From: Salmonella enterica subsp. diarizonae
Lineage (GTDB): Bacteria; Pseudomonadota; Gammaproteobacteria; Enterobacterales; Enterobacteriaceae
DNA length: 64,000 nucleotides
NCBI RefSeq assembly: GCF_008692785.1
Contig: NZ_VXJV01000009.1
Span: 62,001 to 126,000, forward strand
Reading direction: 5' to 3'
A model generated the notes under the pieces. It was not told the DNA's origin and made no database searches. It saw nothing but the letters and a program-made list of their open reading frames with translations. The position numbers and the translations under genes are program-made. Within the stretch, counting starts at the first letter, position 1. The number at the start of each line of letters is the position of its first letter. Positions 34,729 to 45,680 of this stretch are shown here, piece after piece.

Positions 34729-36099
34729 TTACTGATTCAGCAGCGCCAGCAGAGTCCGTGTTCGCGCTTCCATCAGCGGTATATCGCCGCGTGACTCCAC
34801 ATTCAGGCGCACCACCGGTTCGGTGTTCGACGAGCGCAGGTTGAAACGCCAGTCGGCAAACGACATACTGATGCCGTCAGTACGATCCACCGCCTGCGCC
34901 TCATCCGCAAAATGCCGCTCCACCCGGGCAATTGCCGCCGCCGGCTCCGCCAGCCTGCTGTTGATTTCCCCGCTCGCCGGGAACGCCGCCATCCGGTCCG
35001 CCACCAGCCCGCCCAGCGACTGTCCTTTCAGGCACACCAGCTCCGCCACCAGCAGCCACGGGATCATCCCGCTGTCGCAGTAAGCAAAATCGCGGAAATA
35101 GTGATGCGCGCTCATCTCCCCGCCGTACACCGCATCCTCAAGACGCATCCGCTCCTTGATAAAGGCGTGCCCGGTTTTTGACATCACCGGCGTCCCGCCC
35201 GCCGCCGTCACCACCGCCTCGGTATTCCAGGTCAGGCGCGGGTCGTGGATAATCTTCGCCCCCGGGTGTTTTTCCAGAAACGCTTCCGCCAGCAGGCCGA
35301 CGATGTAGTACCCCTCGATGAACTGCCCTTTCTCATCAAACAGGAAGCAGCGGTCGAAGTCGCCGTCAAAGGCAATGCCCATGTCCGCCCCGTGTTCAAT
35401 AACGGCGTTGCGGGTGTCATCGCGACACTCCGGCAGCAACGGGTTGGGAATGCCGTTCGGGAAGGTACCGTCCGGGGTGTTGTGGATTTTGATGAACTCC
35501 ACCGGCGCGCCCAGCGCCTTCAGGCGGGCTTCGATGGCGTCGATGACCGGCCCCGCCGCGCCGTTACCGGAATTCACCACCAGCTTCAGCGGGGTGAGAT
35601 TTTTAACACTGATGTAGCCGAGCAGGTGGTCGATGTAGGCGTCGCGCAGGGTGATTTGTCTGTAGCTGCCGCGCGCGGCGTCGTTGACCGGCGGGAAGTC
35701 GTTAGCTTCCGCCAGGCGCTGAACATCGCGCAGACCGGTGTCACCGCTTATCGGGCGCGCGCCCTCGCGCACCAGCTTCATGCCGTTGTAGTCCATCGGG
35801 TTATGGCTGGCGGTCACTTCAATACCGCCGTCCACGCCAAGGTGGAACGTTGCGAAGTAAATTTCTTCGGTCCCGGACATCCCGATATCCAGCACGTCGA
35901 CGCCCGCATCCTGTAACCCTTTCGCCAGCGCCAGCTTCAGGGACTTACTGGTCAGCCGCACGTCGCCGCCCAGCACGATGGTTTGCGGTTTTAAATATTC
36001 GCCGTAGGCGCGGCCAATCCGCCACGCGATATCTTCATTGAGCTCTTCGCCCAGCCTGCCGCGAATGTCGTAGGCCTTGAAACAGGTTAATTTTGTCAT
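34729..36099 (-). CDS. cpsG: Phosphomannomutase of the colanic acid cluster
   Basis: CpsG (ManB) makes mannose 1-phosphate for GDP-mannose and then GDP-fucose. The 456-residue protein has [23 protein letters not shown] and [10 protein letters not shown]. It forms a direct repeat with manB of the O-antigen cluster 15.5 kb away. Long runs of the two genes are identical at base level, for example around the 5' end and the metal-binding loop. It stands between cpsB and wcaJ, its usual place. Confidence 0.97.
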   Translation of the reverse strand: MTKLTCFKAYDIRGRLGEELNEDIAWRIGRAYGEYLKPQTIVLGGDVRLTSKSLKLALAKGLQDAGVDVLDIGMSGTEEIYFATFHLGVDGGIEVTASHNPMDYNGMKLVREGARPISGDTGLRDVQRLAEANDFPPVNDAARGSYRQITLRDAYIDHLLGYISVKNLTPLKLVVNSGNGAAGPVIDAIEARLKALGAPVEFIKIHNTPDGTFPNGIPNPLLPECRDDTRNAVIEHGADMGIAFDGDFDRCFLFDEKGQFIEGYYIVGLLAEAFLEKHPGAKIIHDPRLTWNTEAVVTAAGGTPVMSKTGHAFIKERMRLEDAVYGGEMSAHHYFRDFAYCDSGMIPWLLVAELVCLKGQSLGGLVADRMAAFPASGEINSRLAEPAAAIARVERHFADEAQAVDRTDGISMSFADWRFNLRSSNTEPVVRLNVESRGDIPLMEARTRTLLALLNQ

Positions 36100-36168
36100 G
36101 TTCTTACCCTTCTTCAGGCAACAGTTAGCCCTGGCCGTAAATGGCCAAAATCGTTATTGTTGTTCATT

Positions 36169-36200
36169 GCCGGACGGCGCGTTGCGCTTACCGGGCATAA
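36169..36200. repeat. REP element between cpsB and cpsG
   Basis: GCCGGACGGCGCGTTGCGCT followed by TACCGGGC is a REP-type palindrome in the 110-base gap between cpsB and cpsG. It could modulate mRNA stability within the operon. Confidence 0.7.
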
Positions 36201-36209
36201 TTTAAGGCG

Positions 36210-37646
36210 TCAGACCCGCCCGTAACGGTCCTCGAACCGCACCACGTCGTCCTCTTCGAGATACGAACCAGAACGCACTTCAATTAAATCGAGCGGTATT
36301 TTTCCCGGATTTTCCAGGCAGTGGGTCGCCCCCAGCGGAATATAGATGGACTCGTTTTCACCGAGCAGCTTAACCTCGCCGTTGATGGTGACTCTGGCGG
36401 TCCCCGCCACCACCACCCAGTGCTCGGCGCGGTGATGGTGCATCTGCACCGACAGTCCTTCCCCCGGCTTGACGGTAATACGCTTCACCTGATAGCGCTC
36501 GCCCGCGTCGATGGAGTCGTATTTGCCCCACGGACGGTAAACCTCGCGGTGCATGTGGTGCTCATGGCGTCCGTCGGCCTTGATCTTCTCCACCACCTTT
36601 TTTACGTCCTGCACCGCGTGGCGATCGGCAATCAGCACCGCGTCTTTGGTCTGCACCACCACCAGATCCTTCACGCCGACGGTGGTCACCAGGCCGGATT
36701 CGGCGTAAACGTAGCTGTTTTCCGTTTTATGGCTGATGACGTCGCCGTGATGGACGTTTCCCTCCGGGGTGTGGGCGCTGATTTCCCATAGCGAGGACCA
36801 CGAGCCGACATCGCTCCAGCCCGCGTCCATCGGCATCACCACCGCGTCCGCCGTCCGCTCCATCACGGCATAGTCAATGGACTCTTGCGGACAGGCGAGG
36901 AAGGCCTCTTCATCCACGCGAATGAAGTCAAGATCCGGATCGACGCCGCGCATCGCCTGTTCACAGGCGGCCAGAATATCGGGGCGGAACTTTTTCAGCT
37001 CTTCCAGATAGCGTCCGGCGCGGAACAGAAACATGCCGCTGTTCCAGTAGTAATCGCCGCTGGCGACGTAGGCCTGGGCGGTTTCCAGCCCCGGCTTCTC
37101 AACGAACTGCGCCACCTCAAAAGCCACCGCATCCGTCGCGCCCGGCACGACATCGCCGCGCCGGATATAGCCATAGCCGGTTTCCGGCAGATCCGGCACG
37201 ATACCGAAGGTTACCAGTTTGCCCGCGTCGGCATAGGGCATGGCGCTGCGCACCGCGTCGCGGAAGGCCCCTTCATTGGCGATCGCATGATCCGCCGCCA
37301 GTACCAGCATCAGCGGATCGCAGTCCGTATGCTGGCGCGTCGCCGCCAGCGCCGCCAGCGCAATCGCCGGCGCGGTATTGCGCCCGGCGGGCTCAAGAAT
37401 AATGTTCTCCGTCAGCTTATTGAGCTGGCGGAGCTGTTCGGCGACGATAAAACGGTGCTGTTCGTTGCAGATAACCACCGGGCTTTCGCACTCCACGCCG
37501 TTCAGACGGCAAATGGTGGTTTGCAGCATGGTGAGATCGCCTTTCAGGCACAGAAACTGTTTTGGGTAAAGCACGCGAGAGAGCGGCCACAACCGGCTAC
37601 CGGAGCCTCCGGCCATCACAACCGGGTAAAGTTTTGTCTGACGCAT
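36210..37646 (-). CDS. cpsB: Mannose-1-phosphate guanylyltransferase of the colanic acid cluster
   Basis: CpsB (ManC) makes GDP-mannose. The 478-residue protein has [30 protein letters not shown] and the cupin motif [16 protein letters not shown]. The ATG at 37646 is chosen over one six bases upstream because GGGGATGATA gives a properly spaced ribosome site and the length equals that of the E. coli protein. The start overlaps the wcaI end region. Confidence 0.97.
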   Translation of the reverse strand: MRQTKLYPVVMAGGSGSRLWPLSRVLYPKQFLCLKGDLTMLQTTICRLNGVECESPVVICNEQHRFIVAEQLRQLNKLTENIILEPAGRNTAPAIALAALAATRQHTDCDPLMLVLAADHAIANEGAFRDAVRSAMPYADAGKLVTFGIVPDLPETGYGYIRRGDVVPGATDAVAFEVAQFVEKPGLETAQAYVASGDYYWNSGMFLFRAGRYLEELKKFRPDILAACEQAMRGVDPDLDFIRVDEEAFLACPQESIDYAVMERTADAVVMPMDAGWSDVGSWSSLWEISAHTPEGNVHHGDVISHKTENSYVYAESGLVTTVGVKDLVVVQTKDAVLIADRHAVQDVKKVVEKIKADGRHEHHMHREVYRPWGKYDSIDAGERYQVKRITVKPGEGLSVQMHHHRAEHWVVVAGTARVTINGEVKLLGENESIYIPLGATHCLENPGKIPLDLIEVRSGSYLEEDDVVRFEDRYGRV

Positions 37647-37648
37647 TA

Positions 37649-38872
37649 TCATCCCCGAATATCTGCAATAAATTGGCTTAGCACATTCTCTTTATTGAGC
37701 GTGCGTTCGGCGTATTCACGTGCCGTCGTGTTGTTTTTCGGCATGGCGAGCACCTGGCTAATCCCGTCGACCAGCGCGTCGGCCGATTCCGGTTCCACGC
37801 AAACGGCGATGCCCGGATAGCGCGCGCAAAGTTGTCCTAATTCGGTGTGCGGCTCAGCGGTAATCACCGCGTTGCCGCCGACCGCCAGAATGTTCGTCAG
37901 CTTGGAGGGCAGTACCGCGTCCGCCGCGCCGCGCTTTTGCACCACCAGATGACAATCGCCCATTTTCAGCAACGCGGGCAAGGCGTCGTAAGGCTGAAGC
38001 GGGAGGAATTTAATATTTGCCAGGCCGCGTTCGCGGGCCATGTTCTCCAGCCGCGCCTTGCCGCCCCCCTGGCCGACAATCGCAAAAATCAGTGGTCGAT
38101 CGCGTAATCGCTCTGCGGCGTCAATCACCTTTTCCAGTCCTTGCTTTTCGCCGATATTGCCGGAATAGAGCACGATTTTGTTGCCCTCTGGCAAACCAAG
38201 CTGCTGACGCAAAGCCGTCACGTCAGCGTCATTAACGTCCTGAAAGCGCGCCACTTCCGACCAGTTCGGGAAAAAGAGGATTTTTTCCGCCGCGACGCCC
38301 TTCTCCCGCGCTTTATTCATCATGGAGCGAGAGATGGTCGAGACGTTATCAACGTTACGCAGCGCGCTGCGTTCAAAGGCCGCCGCTAACCGCGCTACGC
38401 TGCCGCGCTTGCCTTTTCCCGCCATCCCTAAGCCGAGCATGGCGTCCACTTCGTAATCCTGAATATGCAGTACGGTACGCGCGCCGGAGAGTTTCGCCAG
38501 CAGGCGCATTCCCGGCGTACAAAAGAGCGTCGGTACAACGCCGATAATCCGATCCGGCTTCCAGCGACGCTGCGCCATCAGCGGGAAAAAACTGCTCAAT
38601 GCAAAGCTCCCCAGATGAAGCAACCGTTTTAAGGTGGAGGGCTGTTTCGGCACATACAACGGGCAGCGCCAGACGGTAGCCTCGCCCTCTTCCCGGCAAT
38701 AGCGCCAGGCGGAATAGCGCTCGCCAACCTTCCACTGCGGGTAGTACGGCGGCGCAGTGATTACCCGCACTTCATGGCCTTCCCGCGCCATCCACGCCAC
38801 CATTTCGCCGGTATATTTGCCGATACCGGTCAGTTCCGGCGAATAGTTAATGCCATAGACCAGGATCTTCAC
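37649..38872 (-). CDS. wcaI: Colanic acid fucosyltransferase-type glycosyltransferase WcaI
   Basis: The 407-residue GT4-like protein starts [23 protein letters not shown]. It has [21 protein letters not shown] in the C-terminal Rossmann domain. It is assigned to adding the first fucose in current colanic acid models. It overlaps gmm by four bases. Confidence 0.94.
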   Translation of the reverse strand: MKILVYGINYSPELTGIGKYTGEMVAWMAREGHEVRVITAPPYYPQWKVGERYSAWRYCREEGEATVWRCPLYVPKQPSTLKRLLHLGSFALSSFFPLMAQRRWKPDRIIGVVPTLFCTPGMRLLAKLSGARTVLHIQDYEVDAMLGLGMAGKGKRGSVARLAAAFERSALRNVDNVSTISRSMMNKAREKGVAAEKILFFPNWSEVARFQDVNDADVTALRQQLGLPEGNKIVLYSGNIGEKQGLEKVIDAAERLRDRPLIFAIVGQGGGKARLENMARERGLANIKFLPLQPYDALPALLKMGDCHLVVQKRGAADAVLPSKLTNILAVGGNAVITAEPHTELGQLCARYPGIAVCVEPESADALVDGISQVLAMPKNNTTAREYAERTLNKENVLSQFIADIRG

Positions 38873-39342
38873 AGGCCCACCGCCGGCGCGTCAGGAAGGA
38901 AGTAGGCCCGACTGTTATCATGAACATTGTCGCCTGCCAGAAGCTGTTCCGGCGTCAGCCAGCGGTAACCGCCATGCTGGTCGTCAGGCAGGTGTAAATC
39001 GCTCTCCGCCATGCGCAGACGAAAGCCGAGCACGATGTAGTGAGTTGAAAAATCCTCTCCGGAAAAGTTGTCGTCATAGAAGTGTTGCCACACGCCATAA
39101 AACGTCCCTGCCGCCAGCGGCAGACGCACGCCCAGTTCCGCCTGCGTCAGGCGTTCGAAGGCAGCCTCCAGCGTTTCGTCTTTGCACACCCGCCCCCCCG
39201 GCACAAACCAGTAGCCCTGCGCCGGACGGTTGAGACGCTGGCCCAGCAGGATTTCCCCCTGCCCGTTTTCCACGATGAAATCGAGGGAGATGAGGGGCGT
39301 GGTCCGCACCACAGCGGCGAAATCTTCCTTGCGTAAAAACAT
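38869..39342 (-). CDS. gmm: GDP-mannose mannosyl hydrolase
   Basis: Gmm (WcaH/NudD) hydrolyses GDP-mannose or GDP-glucose to sugar and GDP. The 157-residue protein has a degenerate Nudix box [21 protein letters not shown], lacking one catalytic Glu of the usual motif, as known for this family. ATG at 39342 follows GGGGGTGACA; a GTG two codons upstream is the alternative. It overlaps neither neighbour's core and sits in the GDP-fucose gene block. Confidence 0.93.
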   Translation of the reverse strand: MFLRKEDFAAVVRTTPLISLDFIVENGQGEILLGQRLNRPAQGYWFVPGGRVCKDETLEAAFERLTQAELGVRLPLAAGTFYGVWQHFYDDNFSGEDFSTHYIVLGFRLRMAESDLHLPDDQHGGYRWLTPEQLLAGDNVHDNSRAYFLPDAPAVGL

Positions 39343-39344
39343 TG

Positions 39345-40310
39345 TCACCCCCGGAACCGCTGCTGATTCTCAAGAAACCACTGGTAAGTGCCGGCAAGCC
39401 CTGCCTCCAGTGAAATTTCGTGATACCAGCCAAGCTGGTGCAGGCGCGTGACGTCGAGCAATTTACGCGGCGTGCCGTCCGGCTTCGCGGCGTCGAACAC
39501 CACCCGGCCCTGGTAACCCACCACCTTCGCGATGGTCTGCGCCAGCTCGCGGATAGTGCAGTCCACACCGGTGCCGACGTTAATGTGCGACAGCATCGGG
39601 TCGGTGTTCTCCTGCCACACTTCGCGCGCCAGCTCCATCACGTGAATGCTGGCCGCCGCCATATCGTCAACGTGCAGAAATTCGCGCATCGGCGTTCCGC
39701 TGCCCCACACCACCACCTCCGGCGCGTGGCTCTGCGCGGCCTCATGAAAGCGACGCAGCAGCGCCGGGATCACATGTGAATTGTCCGGATGGAAATTGTC
39801 ATGCGGGCCGTACAGGTTAGTCGGCATCACCGAACGGTAGTCGCGACCGTACTGCCGGTTGTAGGACTCGCACAGTTTAATCCCGGCGATCTTGGCGATG
39901 GCGTACGGCTCGTTGGTCGGCTCCAGCGTCCCCTGCAGCAGCTCGCTTTCCGCCATCGGCTGCCTCGCCAGTTTCGGATAGATACAGGACGAACCGAGAA
40001 ACAGCAGTTTGTTCACGTTGTGCAGGTGCGCGGCGTGAATAATGTTGCTCTCTATCATCATGTTTTCATAAATAAAATCCGCCGGATACGTGTTGTTGGC
40101 GATAATGCCGCCCACTTTCGCCGCCGCCAGATAAACCTGGTCGATATCCGCCCCGGCAAAGAACGCCTGTACCGCGCGCCCGTCGAGCAGATCCAGCTCA
40201 TCGCGGGTGCGCAACACCAGCTCCACGTCGCCGCGCTGCGCAAGCTGCCGTACAATGGCGGAGCCCACCATCCCGCGATGGCCAGCCACAAAAATTCGTT
40301 GCTTGTTCAT
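39345..40310 (-). CDS. fcl: GDP-L-fucose synthase
   Basis: Fcl (WcaG) is an NADPH-dependent epimerase/reductase that turns GDP-4-keto-6-deoxymannose into GDP-L-fucose. The 321-residue SDR has [13 protein letters not shown] for NADP, the catalytic Ser in FLGSSCIYP and the YAIAKIAG (Tyr-x3-Lys) motif. It follows gmd by 2 bases. Confidence 0.97.
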   Translation of the reverse strand: MNKQRIFVAGHRGMVGSAIVRQLAQRGDVELVLRTRDELDLLDGRAVQAFFAGADIDQVYLAAAKVGGIIANNTYPADFIYENMMIESNIIHAAHLHNVNKLLFLGSSCIYPKLARQPMAESELLQGTLEPTNEPYAIAKIAGIKLCESYNRQYGRDYRSVMPTNLYGPHDNFHPDNSHVIPALLRRFHEAAQSHAPEVVVWGSGTPMREFLHVDDMAAASIHVMELAREVWQENTDPMLSHINVGTGVDCTIRELAQTIAKVVGYQGRVVFDAAKPDGTPRKLLDVTRLHQLGWYHEISLEAGLAGTYQWFLENQQRFRG

Positions 40311-40312
40311 TC

Positions 40313-41434
40313 TCAGGACTCCAGCGCGATGGCCACCTCGTAACCGTGAGATTTCAGCAGTGAGTGTTTTTTCGCGGCCTCCAGATCGTTCGCCACCATC
40401 TCGGAGACCATCTCCGACAGGGTGATTTCCGGTTTCCAGCCCAGTTTCTCATGCGCTTTGGACGGGTCGCCCAGCAGGGTTTCCACTTCCGCCGGACGGA
40501 AATAGCGCGGATCAACGGCCACAATCACATCGCCCGGTTTCACGCCCGGCGCATCGTGTCCGGACACGGATACCACGATCCCTTTCTCATCAATGCCTTC
40601 GCCTTCAAAGCGCAGTTTTATCCCCAGTTGCGCTGCCGCCAGCTCCACAAACTGGCGTACGGAATACTGCACGCCGGTGGCAATCACGAAATCTTCCGGC
40701 TGCTCCTGCTGTAACATCATCCACTGCATCCGCACGTAATCTTTCGCATGGCCCCAGTCGCGCAGCGAGTCCATGTTGCCGAGATACAGACAGGACTCCA
40801 GTCCCTGGGCGATATTGGCGATGGCGCGGGTGATCTTACGGGTGACGAAGGTTTCGCCGCGACGCGGAGATTCGTGGTTAAACAGAATGCCGTTACAGGC
40901 GTAAATACCGTAGGATTCACGGTAGTTGACAGTGATCCAGTAGGCGTACAGTTTCGCCACCGCATAGGGGGAACGCGGGTAGAACGGCGTGGTCTCTTTC
41001 TGCGGGATCTCCTGCACCAGACCGTACAGTTCAGAGGTGGAAGCCTGGTAGAAACGCGTTTTCTTTTCAAGACCGAGGAAGCGGATCGCCTCCAGCAGGC
41101 GCAGCGTGCCCATCGCATCCACATCGGCGGTATATTCCGGCGACTCAAACGACACCGCCACGTGGCTCATCGCGCCCAGGTTGTAGACCTCATCCGGCTG
41201 TACTTCCTGTAAAATGCGGGTCAGGTTGGAGGCGTCGGTCAGGTCGCCATAATGCAGATGAAATTTCGGGTTGCTGCTGTGCGGGTCCTGATAAATATGG
41301 TCCACGCGCTCGGTATTAAACGATGACGCGCGGCGCTTGATACCATGCACCTCATAGCCTTTTTCCAGCAGAAATTCTGCCAGGTAAGACCCATCCTGTC
41401 CGGTTACGCCAGTAATGAGTGCGACTTTTGACAT
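40313..41434 (-). CDS. gmd: GDP-mannose 4,6-dehydratase
   Basis: Gmd makes GDP-4-keto-6-deoxymannose from GDP-mannose. With the ATG at 41434 it is 373 residues, the known length. Motifs are [19 protein letters not shown] for NADP and [15 protein letters not shown] with the catalytic Tyr-x3-Lys. The open frame runs 27 codons further upstream without support. Confidence 0.97.
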   Translation of the reverse strand: MSKVALITGVTGQDGSYLAEFLLEKGYEVHGIKRRASSFNTERVDHIYQDPHSSNPKFHLHYGDLTDASNLTRILQEVQPDEVYNLGAMSHVAVSFESPEYTADVDAMGTLRLLEAIRFLGLEKKTRFYQASTSELYGLVQEIPQKETTPFYPRSPYAVAKLYAYWITVNYRESYGIYACNGILFNHESPRRGETFVTRKITRAIANIAQGLESCLYLGNMDSLRDWGHAKDYVRMQWMMLQQEQPEDFVIATGVQYSVRQFVELAAAQLGIKLRFEGEGIDEKGIVVSVSGHDAPGVKPGDVIVAVDPRYFRPAEVETLLGDPSKAHEKLGWKPEITLSEMVSEMVANDLEAAKKHSLLKSHGYEVAIALES

Positions 41435-41457
41435 TTTCATTTCCTCAAATAGTCCCG

Positions 41458-42012
41458 TTAGGGAGTAACTTTCTGAACGCGCTGGCGCGTTACCACTGCG
41501 GGATTGCCCCGACAAATCGCATTTGCCGGTAATGATTTAAATACGCTGCTACGCGCGCCGACGACGGTGCCATGACCTATCGTCACGCCGGGCGCGACAA
41601 AAACATCGGTCGCCAGCCAACATTTTTCGCCAATAACAATCGGCGCGGCGTTAATATCGAAATGGGCGCTGGTATAATCATGGCTACCGGTACACAAATA
41701 ACCTTTTTGTGAAATGACCGCATGCGCGCCAATATTAATTTCACCCAACGTATATAACACAGCGTCGTCGCCTACCCAGGCATAATCGCCGACGGTTAAT
41801 TTCCACGGATAGGTAATTTTTACTGACGGTCGAATAACCACTTTTTTTCCGATTTTGGCGCCAAACAGACGCAGTAAAAAGGCTCGCCAGCAATAGAATA
41901 TTTGCGGCGACCCTGCGAATAATGTCGCCTGTACCACCCACCATAATTGTACTTTTAGCGCATTAGCGCCGCGGAACTCCTTCGGCACCGTAAAGCCGCT
42001 AAGATCCTGCAT
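41458..42012 (-). CDS. wcaF: Colanic acid acetyltransferase WcaF
   Basis: The 184-residue protein is a hexapeptide-repeat (left-handed beta-helix) acetyltransferase of the NodL/LacA/CysE group. Repeats such as [18 protein letters not shown] and the loop [11 protein letters not shown] with catalytic His are visible. It is believed to O-acetylate the colanic acid unit using acetyl-CoA. It lies 15 bases after wcaE. Confidence 0.95.
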   Translation of the reverse strand: MQDLSGFTVPKEFRGANALKVQLWWVVQATLFAGSPQIFYCWRAFLLRLFGAKIGKKVVIRPSVKITYPWKLTVGDYAWVGDDAVLYTLGEINIGAHAVISQKGYLCTGSHDYTSAHFDINAAPIVIGEKCWLATDVFVAPGVTIGHGTVVGARSSVFKSLPANAICRGNPAVVTRQRVQKVTP

Positions 42013-42027
42013 AATAACTCCTGGTGA

Positions 42028-42774
42028 TTAGACTTTGTTATACCGCGCTTTTGTTTTACCCGTCGTTTTCAGACGTAATAAATAGGATAATTGCGCCCAA
42101 AAGCCTGGCACACGTAATATTTTTCGCTGTACGTTTTTTGCATCCTGACATAATTCCAGATTATTCGAGGTTGACACGCCGCCCATCGAAAATTCAGACA
42201 CCAGTCCGTTAATTCGCCGGAAAGGATAACCTGTTTTATAGAGACGGGCCGCCAGCGCATAATCTGAAGAGACATTATATTGCAGATCATAGGGATGCTT
42301 TTTTAACCCTGCCGTCGGGAAAAATATCGCCTGATGGCTGGCTGGCAAACTATGGTAGATATAACACCCGGGTTTAGCCTTCCGGCGTATTTTATGTCCG
42401 CCGCCAAAATCCAGCAGCGCGTCGCCAATATACATCGCCTCGCCCGTTTGCCGCACCAGTTGGCGGACAAACAGCGCAACATCATCATGAAACGTATCAC
42501 CGGAATTAAGAAACAGGGTATAGCGCCCCTGCGCCAGCGCTATGCCTTTGTTCATGGCATCATAAATACCGCGATCTTTTTCACTGACAAAACGCAGGTT
42601 AAACTCATCGTGACGTTTTTGCAGAAATTCGCGCGTGCCGTCCTCCGAACCGCCATCCACTACGATCCATTCAAATGACAGACCCGGATCGCGCGCCAGA
42701 TTGCGCAGCGAGCGCCAGGTTTTTACCACCCCTTCGTAATTGCGAAAGGCGACGGTAACGACGCTTAAAAACAT
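42028..42774 (-). CDS. wcaE: Colanic acid glycosyltransferase WcaE
   Basis: The 248-residue GT2-family (GT-A fold) protein starts [20 protein letters not shown]. It has the nucleotide-binding [11 protein letters not shown] and the DxD-like NSGDTFHDD segments. It transfers one sugar of the colanic acid unit, in current models the second fucose. The gap to wcaD is 12 bases. Confidence 0.94.
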   Translation of the reverse strand: MFLSVVTVAFRNYEGVVKTWRSLRNLARDPGLSFEWIVVDGGSEDGTREFLQKRHDEFNLRFVSEKDRGIYDAMNKGIALAQGRYTLFLNSGDTFHDDVALFVRQLVRQTGEAMYIGDALLDFGGGHKIRRKAKPGCYIYHSLPASHQAIFFPTAGLKKHPYDLQYNVSSDYALAARLYKTGYPFRRINGLVSEFSMGGVSTSNNLELCQDAKNVQRKILRVPGFWAQLSYLLRLKTTGKTKARYNKV

Positions 42775-42786
42775 ACAACCACCCCG

Positions 42787-44001
42787 TTATGAAATTTTTA
42801 ACGCCTTGCGCAAAATGAACGGACAGACGATTAAAAAAGCATATTCCGGGCTAAATATTGAACCGGTAAAAAACAGCGACACCGGCATAAAAAGATAGAG
42901 CTGCACCCGAAAATTGCGATTATCGCCAAACGCATTTAGCGCCATTTTTAAAACTTTCCCCATATACCACAGCGTCATCAGCACTGCGAACCAGGAAAAA
43001 TAAATAATCAGCAGATACAATCCATTGTCTATGGTTTTCCCGACATCCGCACCGTTAAAGATTCCGAATGATGCAACATATTCATAAAGTGAGCCAAATC
43101 TGACTACACCATCAATATGGGTCAAGGAATATCCGACCATGACTAATGGTCCCACAATACGATAATAAGAAGATGAGCCTTCCGTCCCTAAATCACCAAG
43201 TCGTGTCGCAATATAAGGAAATGCAATAATTACTCCAACCAAAAACAGGGTTAATGAGACCAGCGCCAGTGGAAGTTTTTTCTTTATCGCATCCTTATTC
43301 AAATATTGGAACGCCCACTCCAGAAGGTAAAACAGGATAAAAGTCATGACCCCTGAAAATGATCCTGATAATATTATTCCTGCCAGAATCATAGCATCGC
43401 TTTTCGGTGTTTTGATACCAAACTGTTTGATGCTCAGCCAAATTGAGATTAGTGCCAAAGCAAAAAATGCCGGTTCAAAATAAAGCGCAGTAGTACGCTT
43501 ACCGCCAAATTTTATGAAGTTCAGTACATAGCTATTACTGTAAATAAGATATTTCGAAATTCCTTCCATAATACTGCTGCCGCCGGTGAGGATAATTTGC
43601 GCCATCTCAACCGCGGCGAGCGTTACTACGACACCCACTACCAGATAAAAAAAACGCAAAACCTTTCGGTGGTTATGCGCGGAAATGGTTTTGAAGCGAA
43701 TACTCCAGACCATCCCGATAATGATCACAATATAGACAAACAGCATTGTGGACGTGACATATTTACCGGCATTCAGCGACTGGCCGAACAGGAAGTTAAA
43801 TGCCGTAAGCCCCGCGCCGATGCCTAAGGCGATCATCAATTTTTTTACGCTGATGCGTTCCACAAATAACAGCAGCAACAGCGGTAAAAAAGTGACGATG
43901 GTAATGGGAAAGCTTTCCCCCAGTTGGGCGATTTTGACGTTGACCAGTAAGTAGATTAGCGGCAGCAGCAGGTAGCTACAGATTCTGATAGAACGAGACA
44001 T
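42787..44001 (-). CDS. wcaD: Colanic acid polymerase WcaD
   Basis: The 404-residue integral membrane protein has about ten hydrophobic segments and starts MSRSIRICSYLLLPLIYLLV. It is the putative Wzy-type polymerase of colanic acid, joining units in the periplasm. The 44001 start gives the length of the E. coli protein; it overlaps the wcaC 3' end by 26 bases. The open frame extends 45 codons further into wcaC, where it is only a shadow. Confidence 0.92.
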   Translation of the reverse strand: MSRSIRICSYLLLPLIYLLVNVKIAQLGESFPITIVTFLPLLLLLFVERISVKKLMIALGIGAGLTAFNFLFGQSLNAGKYVTSTMLFVYIVIIIGMVWSIRFKTISAHNHRKVLRFFYLVVGVVVTLAAVEMAQIILTGGSSIMEGISKYLIYSNSYVLNFIKFGGKRTTALYFEPAFFALALISIWLSIKQFGIKTPKSDAMILAGIILSGSFSGVMTFILFYLLEWAFQYLNKDAIKKKLPLALVSLTLFLVGVIIAFPYIATRLGDLGTEGSSSYYRIVGPLVMVGYSLTHIDGVVRFGSLYEYVASFGIFNGADVGKTIDNGLYLLIIYFSWFAVLMTLWYMGKVLKMALNAFGDNRNFRVQLYLFMPVSLFFTGSIFSPEYAFLIVCPFILRKALKIS

Positions 44002-45193
44002 ACTCCTCCAGCATCTGTTGACCGCTGTACGCGGCACGGCTACGCACGCGAAAGGCGTCCAGCGTTGCGCCAAATACCGCCTGAGCAATCTCCGGCTTAC
44101 GCCGCTGCGCCAGGCGTAGTACATCTGTAGCGGCAAAGGTTTGACCGCCGGATTTCGCCAGCACCTCCTGCGCCGCCTCGCTGTGGGTAGCGATCACCGG
44201 TACGCCGATCGAGAGTGCTTCACACAAGATCAGCGGATAGTTATCGACCCGCGAGCTAAAGACCAGCGCATCCATCTCATTGAGCGCACTCATTAATTTA
44301 CGCTTATCGGTTTCAAAACCGTGATTAACGACGTTCTTCCCGGTAAAAGGCGAAAATTTACCGAAGGTGTGCAGTTCAATTTTTTCGCCCAGCGCCATCA
44401 TGTCATGTACCAGACGCTGGTCGGTTTTACCGTCGTAACGTAAGTCATGTGCCACAATGGCGATCCGCGGTTTGTCCGCGATCTGCGGCGCAGGCGAGAG
44501 TTCCGCGAGAATCGCCTCGGTCGCCAGATCGATACCGTTGTTAATAATCCGGCAGCGCCCCGCGCCATAAACGCTGTTAAAGGCCTCGGCCACGTGCTGG
44601 CTCGGCGAAATAAACCGGCAGTCCAGCCGCAGCATGTCACGAAAGCGCTGACGTTTTCCGTCAACAAGCTGGTGCGCCCGATCCACCTTGACCGGCGGAT
44701 AATTGCTTAGGGTCGGGCATTTTTGGCAGCCGCTTTTCCAGCCCTCGCAACCGTCGGTGAAGGCGCAACGCCCGGTGACGCTCCAGTGATCGTGCAGCGT
44801 CCAGACCAGCGTGACGTCCGGTTTTTGCATTTTGACTTTTTCGCAAAACGTCACGATGTCCGCCAGGTTTAGCCAGTAACTGTGGAGAACATGAAAATGC
44901 AGCACCAGCGGGCCGGATGTCTGGATAACCGTGCGGTAAAGATTATCGAGATTGCCAAACAAGTCGCGATTCACGAAACGAAACAACGCAATATTAGCGA
45001 TTGCCGTGCCGCGCGGCGTCTGTTTTATCACCTGCGGATAGCGGTGGTGACTGACGCTTTTTTTTCCGCCTTTGCCATAACCATAGACAAAATGCGACGT
45101 CAGTCCTTTTTGCAACGCCCGCAGATGAAGATCCAACGCCACTCCCGCTGCGCCGCCTTCCGCCAGCCGTACATTAAATTGCAGAATATTCAT
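43976..45193 (-). CDS. wcaC: Colanic acid glycosyltransferase WcaC
   Basis: The 405-residue GT4-like protein starts MNILQFNVRLAEGGAAGVAL. It has the donor motif FSSRVDNYPLILCEALSIGVPVIA with E-x7-E-like spacing. It acts in assembly of the colanic acid unit, in current models adding a galactose. It overlaps wcaB by four bases. Confidence 0.94.
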   Translation of the reverse strand: MNILQFNVRLAEGGAAGVALDLHLRALQKGLTSHFVYGYGKGGKKSVSHHRYPQVIKQTPRGTAIANIALFRFVNRDLFGNLDNLYRTVIQTSGPLVLHFHVLHSYWLNLADIVTFCEKVKMQKPDVTLVWTLHDHWSVTGRCAFTDGCEGWKSGCQKCPTLSNYPPVKVDRAHQLVDGKRQRFRDMLRLDCRFISPSQHVAEAFNSVYGAGRCRIINNGIDLATEAILAELSPAPQIADKPRIAIVAHDLRYDGKTDQRLVHDMMALGEKIELHTFGKFSPFTGKNVVNHGFETDKRKLMSALNEMDALVFSSRVDNYPLILCEALSIGVPVIATHSEAAQEVLAKSGGQTFAATDVLRLAQRRKPEIAQAVFGATLDAFRVRSRAAYSGQQMLEEYVSFYQNL

Positions 45194-45678
45194 GTATTGA
45201 CCTTCACCCGTGCTTTTTCTCCCACCACCAGCGCATGGTCCGGAATACTGTCAAGCACCACGCTGCCAGCGCCAATCGTGACGTGATTACCGATAGTAAT
45301 ATCGCCAAGCAGGATGACATTCGCCCCCAGCTCGACGCTGTGGCCAATTACCGGACAAGCCAGGCTGTCCGCGCCGCGATTGCCGATGGTGACGCCGTGG
45401 CGAATGGTAAAATCGTCGCCTGCGACGACATGTTTGTTGATCACTACCGCGTAACCATGATGGATAGTGAACCGCCGACCAATGGTCGCCGCGGCCTGGA
45501 TTTCATACCCGAACAGGCACTCCGTGATCACGCGATACAGCACCAGCACCGGCGCGGCCCACAGATTATTCAGCACATTCTTTTTGCGCCAGACGGAACA
45601 AAAATGAGCGATACGGTAGGCCAGCACCATGCAACAGGGTCGTAAGCTCCAGCTATTCGCGCGTAAGTCTTCCAGCAT
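45190..45678 (-). CDS. wcaB: Colanic acid acetyltransferase WcaB
   Basis: The 162-residue protein is a serine-acetyltransferase-like hexapeptide-repeat protein. It carries FTIHHGYAVVINKHVVAG and FTIRHGVTIGNRG followed by repeats IVLLGDITIGNHVTIGAG. It is one of the O-acetyltransferases proposed for colanic acid. It is coupled to wcaC by overlap and sits 2 bases after wcaA. Confidence 0.94.
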   Translation of the reverse strand: MLEDLRANSWSLRPCCMVLAYRIAHFCSVWRKKNVLNNLWAAPVLVLYRVITECLFGYEIQAAATIGRRFTIHHGYAVVINKHVVAGDDFTIRHGVTIGNRGADSLACPVIGHSVELGANVILLGDITIGNHVTIGAGSVVLDSIPDHALVVGEKARVKVNT

Positions 45679-45680
45679 CG

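Noticed and set aside
36885..37820. 311-codon frame antisense to cpsB/wcaI
   Set aside because: Shadow of two real genes; it crosses their junction and has no recognisable domain.
38869..39342. Gmm Nudix box with a missing catalytic Glu, considered as an inactivating mutation
   Set aside because: A degenerate Nudix box is the normal state of GDP-mannose mannosyl hydrolases.
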